A stretch of 53,715 nt of DNA, from contig VGOB01000004.1 in the NCBI GenBank assembly GCA_016865935.1, positions 1-53,715 of the forward strand. Direction: 5' to 3'. Below, one piece after another: positions 23,633 to 32,133 of the stretch; within the stretch, counting starts at the first letter, position 1; each line of letters opens with the position of its first letter. The translations under genes and the position numbers were made by a program. The notes under the pieces are model-generated. The model was not told where the DNA came from. It saw only the letters and a list, made by a program, of their open reading frames with translations, and did no database searches. This DNA comes from Chloroflexota bacterium. Its GTDB lineage: Bacteria > Chloroflexota > Anaerolineae > UBA4142.

Positions 23633-25090
23633 GTGTTTCGGATTGGCAAAATCAACCGCATAGCGATTCTGGCGTCGTTGTTCAGCGCGACCGCGTGCAA
23701 TGCGCCCGGCGCGGCGTTCGAGGGCGGCGTCATTCCGCCGCCTTGGGACGCGTGGTGGGCGCAGGGTTTGATCGCCGCAGTGATCGCGTTTGGCGTGTGG
23801 GTGGGCTACCGGCTGCGCGTGCGCGATATTCGCGCGCGCACGCGCGCGCTGGAACAACGTTTGGACGAAAGCACGTGGGCTTTGCAGCAACAGACGCGCG
23901 AACTGGAACGCCAGCAGCAAGAATTGCAAGCGCTCTTCGCCGCCGAAAAACGCCGCGCCGAGCAATTCCAAATCATCGCCGAGATTGGGCGCAACGTGAC
24001 CGCGCTCTTGGACGTGAATCAGATCGTCACCCAGGTCGCACAGTCACTCCAACACGCGTTCGATTACTATCACGTCGGCATCGGCTTGATCGAAGACGAC
24101 ACGGTCGTGTATCGCGCGGGCGCGCGCGCGATGCGCGATCATCCTGAGTTTGGCGCGGCGCCGGATCGACTCAAGGTCGGCACCGAGGGACTTTCGGGCT
24201 GGGTCGCCGCGCGCGGCGAACCGCTCATCGTGCCGGATGTCAGCACGGACGCGCGGTACGTCGCGATGCAGGGAAGCGTCACACGATCCGAGCTGCTCGT
24301 CCCGATTGTCGTCAAAGAACAAGTGATCGGCGTGCTGGATGTGCAAAGCGATCGCGTGAACGCGTTCGACGAAACCGATCTCGCGGTGATGCAGTCCATC
24401 GCGAATCAAACCGGCGCAGCCATCGAGAACGCGCGCTTGTACGAACGCGCGCAAGAATTGGCGGTGATGCAGGAACGCAATCGGCTGGCGCGCGATTTGC
24501 ACGATGCGGTCACGCAGACTTTGTTCTCGGCGAGTCTGCTTGCCGATGCGTTGCCCGCGTCGTGGGAAAATGATCCGGCAGAGGGGCGGCAACTGTTGAA
24601 AGAGTTGCGCCAACTCAGTCGCGGCGCGCTCGCCGAGATGCGGACGCTGTTGCTGGAACTGCGTCCCGCCGCGCTCGTCGAAACGATGCTGGGCAATCTG
24701 CTCCGGCAGTTGGGCGAGGCGGCAGCGGGTCGCACGGGCTTGCGCGTCACCACGCGTATTGACGGCGATTGTAAACTGCCTGCCGAAGCGCACATCGCGT
24801 TGTATCGCATCGCGCAGGAAGCGTTGAACAACGTGCTCAAACATGCGCGCGCGACGAACGCGACGGTCGAACTGAATTGTCGCGCGAGCGACAATGAACA
24901 GATCGTCGAACTCGCGGTGAGCGACGACGGACGCGGCTTTGATCCGGCGCACACTCCCTCCGATCATTTTGGGTTGCGGAATATGCGCGAGCGCGCGCAG
25001 GCGATTGGCGCGGAGTTGAACATCGCGAGTCAACCCGGGCAAGGGACGCGCGTCCAAGTCGTGTGGAAAAATCAGGAGGACGCACGATGA
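23633..25090 (+). CDS. GAF-domain sensor histidine kinase (NarL/LuxR-partner type)
   Basis: Membrane-associated kinase of about 485 aa. A short N-terminal hydrophobic segment ends SATAC, a possible lipobox. Next come PPPWDAWWAQGLIAAV and a transmembrane helix, a coiled coil, a GAF domain (about residues 105-270), HisKA_3 with ERNRLARDLHDAVTQTLFSA (phospho-His), and a HATPase with NVLKHARATNA and DDGRGFDP. The PPPW..TM junction resembles the end of the Y_Y_Y module in propeller-sensor kinases, so the sensor part may have been lost. GTG 23633 is preferred because GAGGGAA precedes it; an ATG at 23597 has none. It overlaps the regulator gene by 4 nt. Confidence 0.9.
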   Translation: MFRIGKINRIAILASLFSATACNAPGAAFEGGVIPPPWDAWWAQGLIAAVIAFGVWVGYRLRVRDIRARTRALEQRLDESTWALQQQTRELERQQQELQALFAAEKRRAEQFQIIAEIGRNVTALLDVNQIVTQVAQSLQHAFDYYHVGIGLIEDDTVVYRAGARAMRDHPEFGAAPDRLKVGTEGLSGWVAARGEPLIVPDVSTDARYVAMQGSVTRSELLVPIVVKEQVIGVLDVQSDRVNAFDETDLAVMQSIANQTGAAIENARLYERAQELAVMQERNRLARDLHDAVTQTLFSASLLADALPASWENDPAEGRQLLKELRQLSRGALAEMRTLLLELRPAALVETMLGNLLRQLGEAAAGRTGLRVTTRIDGDCKLPAEAHIALYRIAQEALNNVLKHARATNATVELNCRASDNEQIVELAVSDDGRGFDPAHTPSDHFGLRNMRERAQAIGAELNIASQPGQGTRVQVVWKNQEDAR

Positions 25091-25725
25091 GTTCCAATCC
25101 GATTCGAGTGATCGTCGCAGACGATCACGGGATGGTGCGGCGCGGCATCATCAGTTTTCTCAAGAACGATCCCGATATTCACGTCATCGGCGAAGCGCAA
25201 GACGGACGCCAGGCGGTGGAATTGTGCGAGCGTCTCCAGCCCGATGTGGTGCTGATGGATTTGCAGATGCCGGAGATGGATGGCGTCGCGGCGACGCGCG
25301 CGATTCGCAAGCAGTCGCCCCAGATTCACATCATCGCGCTGACGAGTTTTCAGGATCGCGATAAGGTGCAAGAGGCGCTCCAAGCCGGAGCGATCAGTTA
25401 TCTGCTGAAGAATGTTTCCGGCGATGATCTCGCCGCGGCGATTCGCGACGCGCGCGCCGGACGCGCGACGCTGGCGCAGGAAGCGGTGCACGCGTTGATT
25501 CAGCCGCCCCGCGCGCCCTCAGCCCCCGGCTACGATCTGACGCCGCGCGAGCGCGAAGTGCTCGCGCTACTGGTCGAGGGCTTGAGCAACAACGAAATCG
25601 CCGAACGCTTGAGTGTCAGTCACGCGACGGCAAAGGCGCACGTCAGCAACATCTTGTCCAAACTCGGCGCGTCGAATCGCGCGGAGGCGGTGGCGCGCGC
25701 AGTGCAACAGAGAATAGTCAATTAG
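25087..25725 (+). CDS. LuxR/NarL-family response regulator
   Basis: Response regulator of 212 aa. The receiver domain has VIVADDHGMVRRGI, the phospho-acceptor in VVLMDLQMPEMDG, and YLLKNVSGDDLAAAI. The LuxR-type helix-turn-helix is LTPREREVLALLVEGLSNNE followed by ERLSVSHATAKAHVSNIL. ATG 25087 overlaps the stop of the kinase (ATGA), making a coupled two-component pair. The kinase belongs to the HisKA_3 class that normally partners this output type. Confidence 0.95.
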   Translation: MSSNPIRVIVADDHGMVRRGIISFLKNDPDIHVIGEAQDGRQAVELCERLQPDVVLMDLQMPEMDGVAATRAIRKQSPQIHIIALTSFQDRDKVQEALQAGAISYLLKNVSGDDLAAAIRDARAGRATLAQEAVHALIQPPRAPSAPGYDLTPREREVLALLVEGLSNNEIAERLSVSHATAKAHVSNILSKLGASNRAEAVARAVQQRIVN

Positions 25726-25810
25726 GCAATCGGTCAACCAGTCAACTGTTGCAACCTCGTAACACGCGTTACCGCTCTGATGCGCGTACTATCCAAGCGG
25801 CTAATAGCCA

Positions 25811-25851
25811 AAAATCCCCCAGACGCCCGATGCGTTTTGGGGAGTTTTGTT
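25811..25851 (+). terminator. Terminator after the two-component genes
   Basis: The stem is built from CCCC..ACGC and GCGT..GGGG around the loop CCGAT, followed by GTTTTGTTG. It closely matches the terminator at 26461-26501, including the CCGAT loop. Upstream GGCTAATAGCC (25799-25809) is a small extra palindrome. Confidence 0.75.
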
Positions 25852-25886
25852 GTAAAGTGCGGGCAGATTGACGAGAGGAGGATCTG

Positions 25887-26123
25887 ATGTTTCATCAATA
25901 CGAAACCGAGTTAGTCAAAGAACGCGAACGTCTCGAGCGCATCCAGCACGCCGAAATCGAACAGTTGATCCAGGCAAGCCGCCCGCGCCGCCAAAAATTC
26001 GCCGGTCCGCTCCATCGCGATCTGTTACATTCGTTGGGGCATTTGCTGGGCAACGTCGGCGCGCACTTGGTTGCGCTCGATCCCAAAACGAACTCGACCC
26101 GCCGGTCGCACGCGGCGCGTTAA
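25887..26123 (+). CDS. Small helical protein, unknown function (paralogue 1)
   Basis: Protein of 78 aa with an excellent ribosome binding site (GAGAGGAGGATC). It is charged and helical in the first half (ELVKERERLERIQHAEIEQL). An amphipathic segment HRDLLHSLGHLLGNVGAHLV follows. The second part resembles SLGYLLLNLGRRL in the next gene, suggesting a duplicated small-protein module. No domain was recognised. It sits between the LuxR-type regulator and a receiver-only protein, each boundary marked by a similar terminator. Confidence 0.65.
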   Translation: MFHQYETELVKERERLERIQHAEIEQLIQASRPRRQKFAGPLHRDLLHSLGHLLGNVGAHLVALDPKTNSTRRSHAAR

Positions 26124-26163
26124 GCGCGCACGCTCCGTGCAATCGTCGGATGCGGAGGAAACT

Positions 26164-26424
26164 TTGTTTCAGCCAACCAACGAATCGTACATTCACAGTC
26201 TCGTGGAAGCCTCCATTGACAGACATATCGGTGAGACGGAAGCCGAGCGCGTCTTGCGACAAGGGCAATCCTATCGCGAAGGTGGCGTGTTTCACGCGGC
26301 GCGTGGTTTATCGGCTTCCCTGGGATACCTGTTGCTGAACCTCGGCAGACGGCTCGAACGCGCGAACGCGCCGAACGCCATCCTGCCCCGGCGCCAGACT
26401 GACATCGAAATCTCTCCCTCCTGA
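26164..26424 (+). CDS. Small helical protein, unknown function (paralogue 2)
   Basis: Protein of 86 aa from a TTG start placed after GCGGAGGAAAC. The first residues, MFQPTNESY, parallel MFHQYETEL of the previous gene. A longer frame from an ATG at 26071 overlaps the previous gene and is less likely. The C-terminal half GLSASLGYLLLNLGRRLERA is amphipathic and similar to paralogue 1. Function is unknown; association with membranes or with a signalling partner is possible. Confidence 0.6.
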   Translation: MFQPTNESYIHSLVEASIDRHIGETEAERVLRQGQSYREGGVFHAARGLSASLGYLLLNLGRRLERANAPNAILPRRQTDIEISPS

Positions 26425-26436
26425 GAGGTTAATACG

Positions 26437-26454
26437 ACTAGCCAATCGGCTAGT
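26437..26454. repeat. Small perfect hairpin
   Basis: ACTAGCC and GGCTAGT flank an AATC loop just before the terminator at 26461. A comparable small palindrome (GGCTAATAGCC) precedes the sister terminator at 25811. Confidence 0.55.
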
Positions 26455-26460
26455 ACTGAA

Positions 26461-26501
26461 AACTCCCCGAACGCCCGATGCGTTTGGGGAGTTTTTGTTT
26501 T
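26461..26501 (+). terminator. Rho-independent terminator
   Basis: CTCCCCGAACGC and GCGTTTGGGGAG form a stem around CCGAT, followed by the U-rich TTTTTGTTTT. It is a sister of the terminator at 25811-25851, with compensating differences in the stem. Confidence 0.88.
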
Positions 26502-26562
26502 ACACTGGGTCGGGATTTTGTGTCAGCGCGGCGAGCCCTCGCGCAGAAAAGAGAAAAGAACG

Positions 26563-26964
26563 ATGCGGATTCTCATCGCAGACAATCAACCCAAGGTGCG
26601 CTTTGCCTTGCGCGTCACGCTGGAGCAACAGCCGGGATTCAAAACGATCGGCGAAGTGATTGACGCCGCCGATTTGCTCGCGCAGGCAAAGGTGGTTTGC
26701 CCCGATCTGGCGATCGTGGACTGGGAATTGCCGGGCATGACGATTGCCGAACTGATCGCGGCGTTGCGTCACGAGTGCCGCGCGCTGCGCGTGATCGTCC
26801 TGAGCAGCCGCCCGGAAACGCGCGAGCAGGCGCTTGCCGCTGGCGCGAACGCGTTTGTCTGCAAATGCGATGCGCCGGATGAATTGTTGGCGGCGATTGA
26901 TGTGTGTCTCAAAGTAGAACAAGCGGAAATCAAAAATGATCCAGCAGGGTCGGAGCGGTTATAG
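26563..26964 (+). CDS. Receiver-only response regulator
   Basis: Single-domain CheY-like protein of 133 aa. It shows RILIADNQPKVRFAL (an Asp-Asn in place of the usual Asp pair), the phospho-acceptor Asp53 in LAIVDWELPG, the switch Ser in VIVLSSRPET, and FVCKCDAPDELLAAI with the conserved Lys. There is no output domain. It may act by protein contact or as a phosphate sink for the kinase at 23633-25090. It follows directly after a terminator. Confidence 0.88.
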   Translation: MRILIADNQPKVRFALRVTLEQQPGFKTIGEVIDAADLLAQAKVVCPDLAIVDWELPGMTIAELIAALRHECRALRVIVLSSRPETREQALAAGANAFVCKCDAPDELLAAIDVCLKVEQAEIKNDPAGSERL

Positions 26965-26972
26965 GAGGGAAA

Positions 26973-27866
26973 ATGTCTGCTCAAGTTGCAAGTCTCGGTC
27001 GAAGAGAAATTACCACACCAGCAAGCGGGGCACAACGTCTCGCTTGGTTCGTCGCGTTCCTGATGTGTGGTCTGGCGATCTTTGTGTTCGGCTGTAATTA
27101 TTTCGACCTCTTTGCCACGAACCGCAATTTGAACTACCAGGGAGTACTGGGCGCCGCTTTCTTGATCACCGCGGTGTGGTTCAAGCGTGATGCGCGCTTG
27201 AATCGGTACTGGCAAATCGCGTTTGCATTTTTCATCGCCGCGTTCGCGGTGATGGTGACATCGCTCATTGGTGGCTGGAACTTGACGATCCTGGGTTGGT
27301 TCAACGTGGCGGCGAACGGCACTTCGCAGTTTCAAGCCGTCAACAAAGTGTACGAAATGTTGATGATCGTTGTGCCGATCATCGCGCTAACCAAACTATC
27401 GGGCGCAGACCTCGGCTCGATTTATTTAAAGCGCGGCAATTTGAAATGGGGCTTGTCGATCGGCGCGCTCGTTTTCTTCAACTTTGCGGCGTCGGCGTTC
27501 TTGTTCTTTGCGATGCGCTACACCAGTCTCGACAAACTCGTCGCGGCGGTGATTTGGGGCATCGTCTTTTCATTGGCGAATGGTTTTATGGAAGAACTCT
27601 GGTTGCGCGGCATCTTTTTGAAACGCTTCGAACCTGTGCTCGGCGTCGGCGGCGCGGTTTTGGTGACATCGATCATTTTTGCGCTGATGCACAGTGGCGC
27701 AGTGTACCTCACGCCAATTGCGCTTCCATTTATGGTTGCCAACACCTTGACACTAGGATTGGCATGCGGTTACCTGATGATGAAAACGGACAGCATCTGG
27801 AGCGCGGTGTTGATTCACGCGGCGTCAGACCTTTTCCTGTTTATCGCGCTGTTGGCGAATGCTTAA
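26973..27866 (+). CDS. CPBP-family intramembrane metalloprotease
   Basis: Polytopic membrane protein of 297 aa with about eight hydrophobic helices. The conserved motifs are FMEELWLRGIFLKRF (EExxxR), IFALMHSG (FxxxH) and LIHAASDLFLF (HxxxD), placing it in the CAAX/CPBP protease family. Members process prenylated proteins or peptides or give bacteriocin self-immunity. It has a strong ribosome binding site (AGGAGGGAA) and opens the long co-directional array of modifying enzymes. The TAA overlaps the next ATG (TAATG). Confidence 0.9.
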   Translation: MSAQVASLGRREITTPASGAQRLAWFVAFLMCGLAIFVFGCNYFDLFATNRNLNYQGVLGAAFLITAVWFKRDARLNRYWQIAFAFFIAAFAVMVTSLIGGWNLTILGWFNVAANGTSQFQAVNKVYEMLMIVVPIIALTKLSGADLGSIYLKRGNLKWGLSIGALVFFNFAASAFLFFAMRYTSLDKLVAAVIWGIVFSLANGFMEELWLRGIFLKRFEPVLGVGGAVLVTSIIFALMHSGAVYLTPIALPFMVANTLTLGLACGYLMMKTDSIWSAVLIHAASDLFLFIALLANA

Positions 27867-28351
27867 TGGAATGGAAAATGCTCCAATTGCTTCCCCTGAC
27901 CAAAGACCAGTACGACGCTTTTTACGATTACAACATTCGTGATTACGCCGACGCGATGGTGCGCGCCGGAAACGCGCGTCCTGATTTGGCGGAGACAGTC
28001 GCACATCAACAAACCGCGCTCGTGTTGACGAATCGTCTCGCGTCGCCGGATCAATTCATCTTTTCGATTTTTGACGACGCGCTGAACGCGCAAGTCGGCT
28101 ATCTCTGGTGGGGCGTGCGCGAGTTGAGTGGCATCCGCGTCGCGAATCTGTACTTTATCGGCATCTTTGAAACGTACCGTCGGCGCGGGTACGCGAGCCA
28201 AGCGCTGCGTTTGTTCGAAGAAAACGCGCGCGCCGCCGGGCTGAACGAAATGCGCCTGTTCGTTTTTGGACACAACGCGCGCGCCTGGAAATTGTACGAG
28301 AAAACGGGATACCACATCGTCAGCGCGACGATGGCGAAACGAATCGGCTGA
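27866..28351 (+). CDS. GNAT-family N-acetyltransferase
   Basis: Acetyl-CoA-dependent acetyltransferase of 161 aa. The acetyl-CoA pyrophosphate-binding loop is ETYRRRGYASQALRLFEENA, preceded by the strand ANLYFIGIF. It ends with HNARAWKLYEKTGYHIVSAT, the usual C-terminal half of the fold. The start overlaps the stop of the protease gene, so the two are translationally coupled. The substrate is unknown. Confidence 0.9.
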   Translation: MEWKMLQLLPLTKDQYDAFYDYNIRDYADAMVRAGNARPDLAETVAHQQTALVLTNRLASPDQFIFSIFDDALNAQVGYLWWGVRELSGIRVANLYFIGIFETYRRRGYASQALRLFEENARAAGLNEMRLFVFGHNARAWKLYEKTGYHIVSATMAKRIG

Positions 28352-28363
28352 GAGGAACTTACA

Positions 28364-29416
28364 ATGACACACTCTGATCTGCAAATCAAACCGTTCGATT
28401 ATCGAAACGCCAGCGAATTCGAATACGCGGCGATGCTCGCGCTCGCCAATCGTCTGCGCGCGGAATCGCTGCCGGAGGATCCGCCGATCACGCTCGACGA
28501 AGTGATCAAAGAGTGGCGCAGTATGCCTTCCTTTGTACACTCTTCCGCGTGGAGTGTTTGGCGCGTGGACGGATCCGAAATCGTCGCGCGCGGCGACACT
28601 TTTTGGCGCGACGCGCAAGACAACAAACATCTGATCGAATTCAGAATCCAGGTGCTGCCGGAATTTCGGCGGCAAGGCCTAGCGCGCCAGTTGCTCCCGT
28701 TGATCGCGGACGCGACGCGGCGCGCCAACCGGCGGTTGCTCATCGCCGAGACGAACGAACGGATTCCAGCGGGCACAGCATTTTTGGAACGTGTCGGCGC
28801 GCGCAAAGGGCTGGTGGGGCACACCAATCAACTCAGGATCGCCGAGTTGAATCGCGCGTTGATGCAGCAATGGATCGCGCGCGCGCAGGAACGCGCTAGC
28901 GATTTCGAGATGGGCTTTTGGACAGGACCATATCCCGAAGCAGACATCGAGGCGATTGCCGCGTTGCTTCGCGTGATGAACACCGCGCCGCGCGAGAATC
29001 TCGAAATGGAAGATTTCCAGGTTACGGCAGAACAGATTCGGGAGTATGAACACTCGATGTTCGTGCGCGGATCGAGTCGTTGGACGGCCTATGCCCGCGC
29101 AAAAGCGACCGGCAAGTTCGCCGGTTATACCGAACTCGTTTGGAATCCGAATCGCGCTGAGATTCTGGAACAATGGGGTACCGGCGTCTTTCCCGAGTAC
29201 CGCAATCGCGGTTTGGGGCGCTGGCTCAAAGCCGCGCTGTTGGACAAGGTGCTGCGCGAACATCCGGAGATCAAATTCGTCCGCACTGGCAACGCCGATT
29301 CGAACGCGGCGATGTTGAAGATCAATTCCGAAATGGGGTTCAAACCGTACCTTTCAGAAATCGCCTGGCAAGTGGACATCGAGCAAGTGGAAAAGTATCT
29401 CAACAATCACGCGTGA
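28364..29416 (+). CDS. Two-domain GNAT acetyltransferase
   Basis: Protein of 350 aa with tandem GNAT domains. The N-terminal domain has EFRRQGLARQLLPLIADATR. The C-terminal one has GVFPEYRNRGLGRWLKAALL followed by NADSNAAMLKINSEMGFKP. The arrangement is like mycothiol synthase-type double GNATs, but no mycothiol genes are present. Both pyrophosphate loops look intact. The substrate is unknown. Confidence 0.88.
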   Translation: MTHSDLQIKPFDYRNASEFEYAAMLALANRLRAESLPEDPPITLDEVIKEWRSMPSFVHSSAWSVWRVDGSEIVARGDTFWRDAQDNKHLIEFRIQVLPEFRRQGLARQLLPLIADATRRANRRLLIAETNERIPAGTAFLERVGARKGLVGHTNQLRIAELNRALMQQWIARAQERASDFEMGFWTGPYPEADIEAIAALLRVMNTAPRENLEMEDFQVTAEQIREYEHSMFVRGSSRWTAYARAKATGKFAGYTELVWNPNRAEILEQWGTGVFPEYRNRGLGRWLKAALLDKVLREHPEIKFVRTGNADSNAAMLKINSEMGFKPYLSEIAWQVDIEQVEKYLNNHA

Positions 29417-29433
29417 ATCGAAAGGAGAATACG

Positions 29434-29994
29434 ATGCTCACCGGCAAGAGAATCATCCTACGCACGGTGCGTGAAGCCGATTTGCCCAAGTTATACGAAC
29501 TGCGCGCAGTCATTCAGAATATGGGCGAGTACTGGCCCCTGCACATGATTTCCGAATTTCTGGACAAAAAGCGCTTTAACGAGAGTGGCTGGTGGGCAGA
29601 GGATCACGGCTCACTGCTCATCACCGATCATCAAGGCGACATTCTTGGGCAAGTGAATTACTTTAAAGCATCGCCCGTGCTCAACGCGTTCGAGATCGGC
29701 TATCGCATCTATCAGCCGGAAAACTGGGGCAAGGGTTTTACGAGCGAGGCAGTCGCGCTCTTCGTTCCATTCCTGTTTGAGACCAAGCAGGTGGATCGCA
29801 TTCAAGCGATGATTTCTCACAACAACGTTGGTTCGCGCCGCGTGCTGGAGAAATGCGGATTTACGTTCGAAGGCATCTTGCGTAAGGCGTTGTTCCACCA
29901 CGGACAATATCAAGACCTGGCTCTCTACTCGATTCTGCGAAGCGAGTGCCCGCCGTTGCATACGCAAATGCAGTTTGCAAAGGAAGCAAAATGA
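29434..29994 (+). CDS. GNAT acetyltransferase (RimJ/RimL type)
   Basis: Protein of 186 aa resembling ribosomal-protein or small-molecule acetyltransferases of the RimJ/L class. Motifs include LTGKRIILRTVREADLPKLY at the start, YRIYQPENWGKGFTSEAVAL, and SHNNVGSRRVLEKCGFTFEG. It has a strong ribosome binding site (AAAGGAGAA). The stop overlaps the next start by 4 nt. Confidence 0.92.
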   Translation: MLTGKRIILRTVREADLPKLYELRAVIQNMGEYWPLHMISEFLDKKRFNESGWWAEDHGSLLITDHQGDILGQVNYFKASPVLNAFEIGYRIYQPENWGKGFTSEAVALFVPFLFETKQVDRIQAMISHNNVGSRRVLEKCGFTFEGILRKALFHHGQYQDLALYSILRSECPPLHTQMQFAKEAK

Positions 29995-30716
29995 ACGCGA
30001 ATGTTCCGAGCCAGCACGAAATGTCATCCGAAGTCAAACGCGGCATCATCGCGATCATCGTCAAAGGAATCTTCGGCGCGATCTTTATCGCCGCGCTCTT
30101 GATGCTCACCGCCGGGCGGTGGGACTGGGTGTGGGGCTGGGTGATGGTCGTCATCTTTGTCATCGCCGCTACGATGCAAGTGCTTCTGCTCCTGCCGACG
30201 AATCCCGCGCTCCTCGCCGAACGCTCCAAAGGTTTGCGCGAAAAGGGCGCGCCGCTGTGGGATCAGATCATTACGAGTTTTGCAGTCGGCTTTCTGCCGA
30301 TTGCATCCTGGATCGTCGCCGCGCTGCACGTTCGATTCGATTGGTCGCCCATGATGCCGCTCGCGCTTCACATCGCCGGGGCGATTGTGTTCGCGCTCGG
30401 ATGGGTGTTGATTCTCTGGGCAACGTACTCGAACCGGTTCTTCACGACGACGGTTCGCATTCAAAAAGATCACGCCGTTCAGACCGGCGGACCGTACCGC
30501 TTTGTCCGACACCCAGGGTACGTCGCTGCGATTGTGTACTCGCTCGCAACGCCGTTCCTGCTGGGATCATGGTGGGCGTTGATCCCGATGATCTTCGTTC
30601 CGCCGTTGATGATTTTGCGAACCGCACTGGAAGACAAATTGTTGCAGGATCAACTTGCTGGATACAAAGAGTACGCCGCGCGCGTGCGTTATCGGTTGGT
30701 GCCGGGCGTGTGGTAG
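29991..30716 (+). CDS. Isoprenylcysteine carboxyl methyltransferase-like membrane protein
   Basis: Integral membrane protein of 241 aa with about five helices. The C-terminal GGPYRFVRHPGYVAAIVYSL is the SAM-binding signature of ICMT/PEMT-like methyltransferases, which methylate lipids or small hydrophobic molecules. The last segment DQLAGYKEYAARVRYRLVPG is also typical. Bacterial members are mostly uncharacterised. It is coupled to the preceding GNAT gene by an ATGA overlap. Confidence 0.87.
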   Translation: MNANVPSQHEMSSEVKRGIIAIIVKGIFGAIFIAALLMLTAGRWDWVWGWVMVVIFVIAATMQVLLLLPTNPALLAERSKGLREKGAPLWDQIITSFAVGFLPIASWIVAALHVRFDWSPMMPLALHIAGAIVFALGWVLILWATYSNRFFTTTVRIQKDHAVQTGGPYRFVRHPGYVAAIVYSLATPFLLGSWWALIPMIFVPPLMILRTALEDKLLQDQLAGYKEYAARVRYRLVPGVW

Positions 30717-30741
30717 AAAACGTCAGCATGGAGAAAACTGA

Positions 30742-32133
30742 ATGATCCTTGACCGCGTGTTCACGCGTCTCAATGCGCGGCGCGAAGCCCTCGCTTCAGA
30801 TACGCCACTCAGTTTGAATCGGCAATTGTTGCGCCTGGCGGGACCCTCGCTCGTCGAAAATATTTTGCAGACGATGCTGGGAGTGTTCGATATGATCTTC
30901 ATCGGGCAACTCGGCAAAGACGCGATTGCCGGGATCGGCTTGGGCTTTCAGTTGACTTTCTTCTTGCAGGTCGCGTTTATGGGGCTGGCGGTCGGCAACA
31001 CCGCGCTCGTCGCGCGCGCGATCGGCGCGGGTGACAAGCACGAGGCAGAGCGGATCGCCAAGCAATCGCTGACGCTCGTGATCGTGCTCTCCGTATTCAT
31101 CGGCATCCTCACTTGGTTCACCGCGGATCCGATCGTGCGCGTGATGGGCGCAACCGAAAGCGTGAACGCGATTGCGAGTGACTTTCTCCGTTTCGTTTCG
31201 GTGTTCGCGTTCGTGATGGGCATCATGTTCATCGGCAGCGGCACCTTGCGCGGCGCGGGCGATACGTTTACGCCGATGCTCATTACGGGGTTCATCAATG
31301 TCATCAACATCGTCGTCGCCTACTTGTTCATCTTTGGCAATTTCGGTTTCCCGCGTCTAGGACCGCTCGGTTCCGCCGCCGCGATCACAATCTCGCGCGC
31401 GATCGGCGCGGTCCTGATTTTGTACGTGCTGTTCAAACGCACCAAGATTCTGCCGTTGTCGCTCCACGGCGGCTGGGGTTTTCATCGCGATGTGATCAAG
31501 CGGATTCTGAATATCGGCTTGCCGGGCGCGATGGAACAAGTCGTCTTCCAAGCCGGATTCCTCGTGTTCGCGACGATGGCAGTTTCGCTTGGCACGCACA
31601 ATTACGCGGCGCAGCAAGTCGCGTTCACGGTGAACAGTTTTTCGATTATGCCGGCGTTTGCGTTCGGCGTCGCCGCGACAACCCTGGTCGGTCAAAGTCT
31701 CGGCGCGAAAAATCCCGAACGCGCAGAGCGGAGCGCGCAAGAGGCGCTGAAAAACGGAACGCTCTGGATGATCGTGATGGGCATCGCCTTTGTGATCTGG
31801 CGTGAGCCGCTCGTCCGGTTGTTCACGACCGATCCGGATGTGTGGGCACCCGCGGAAATGTGCTTGATCGTTATGGCATTCAGCCAACCCTTTCTGGCGA
31901 TCAGTATGGTATATGCGAGCGCGTTGCGCGGCGCCGGCGACACGCGCGCGACACTCGTCATCACGTTTGCCGGAATCTGGCTCGTGCGCGTCGTCCTCGC
32001 TTATTTGCTCGGCATTCTGTTGGGGCTGGGTTTGTTTGGAATGTGGATCGCCTGGTTCAGCGATTGGTTTGTCCGCGCGGTGTTGGTCGCGCTGAGATTC
32101 CGAACCGGCAAATGGAAGACGGTGCAAGTGTGA
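30742..32133 (+). CDS. MATE-family efflux transporter
   Basis: Polytopic exporter of 463 aa with twelve predicted helices in two similar halves. LRLAGPSLVENILQTMLGVF and MIFIGQLGKDAIAGIGLG start the first half. NIGLPGAMEQVVFQAGFLVF starts the second. MATE proteins expel cationic drugs and toxins using Na+ or H+. It lies between acetyltransferase and phosphotransferase genes, consistent with a detoxification locus. GTG of the next gene overlaps its stop. Confidence 0.94.
   Translation: MILDRVFTRLNARREALASDTPLSLNRQLLRLAGPSLVENILQTMLGVFDMIFIGQLGKDAIAGIGLGFQLTFFLQVAFMGLAVGNTALVARAIGAGDKHEAERIAKQSLTLVIVLSVFIGILTWFTADPIVRVMGATESVNAIASDFLRFVSVFAFVMGIMFIGSGTLRGAGDTFTPMLITGFINVINIVVAYLFIFGNFGFPRLGPLGSAAAITISRAIGAVLILYVLFKRTKILPLSLHGGWGFHRDVIKRILNIGLPGAMEQVVFQAGFLVFATMAVSLGTHNYAAQQVAFTVNSFSIMPAFAFGVAATTLVGQSLGAKNPERAERSAQEALKNGTLWMIVMGIAFVIWREPLVRLFTTDPDVWAPAEMCLIVMAFSQPFLAISMVYASALRGAGDTRATLVITFAGIWLVRVVLAYLLGILLGLGLFGMWIAWFSDWFVRAVLVALRFRTGKWKTVQV

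Noticed and set aside
25887-26424. The two small proteins as a toxin-antitoxin pair
   Set aside because: They resemble each other rather than a toxin and its antitoxin, and neither has a known motif.
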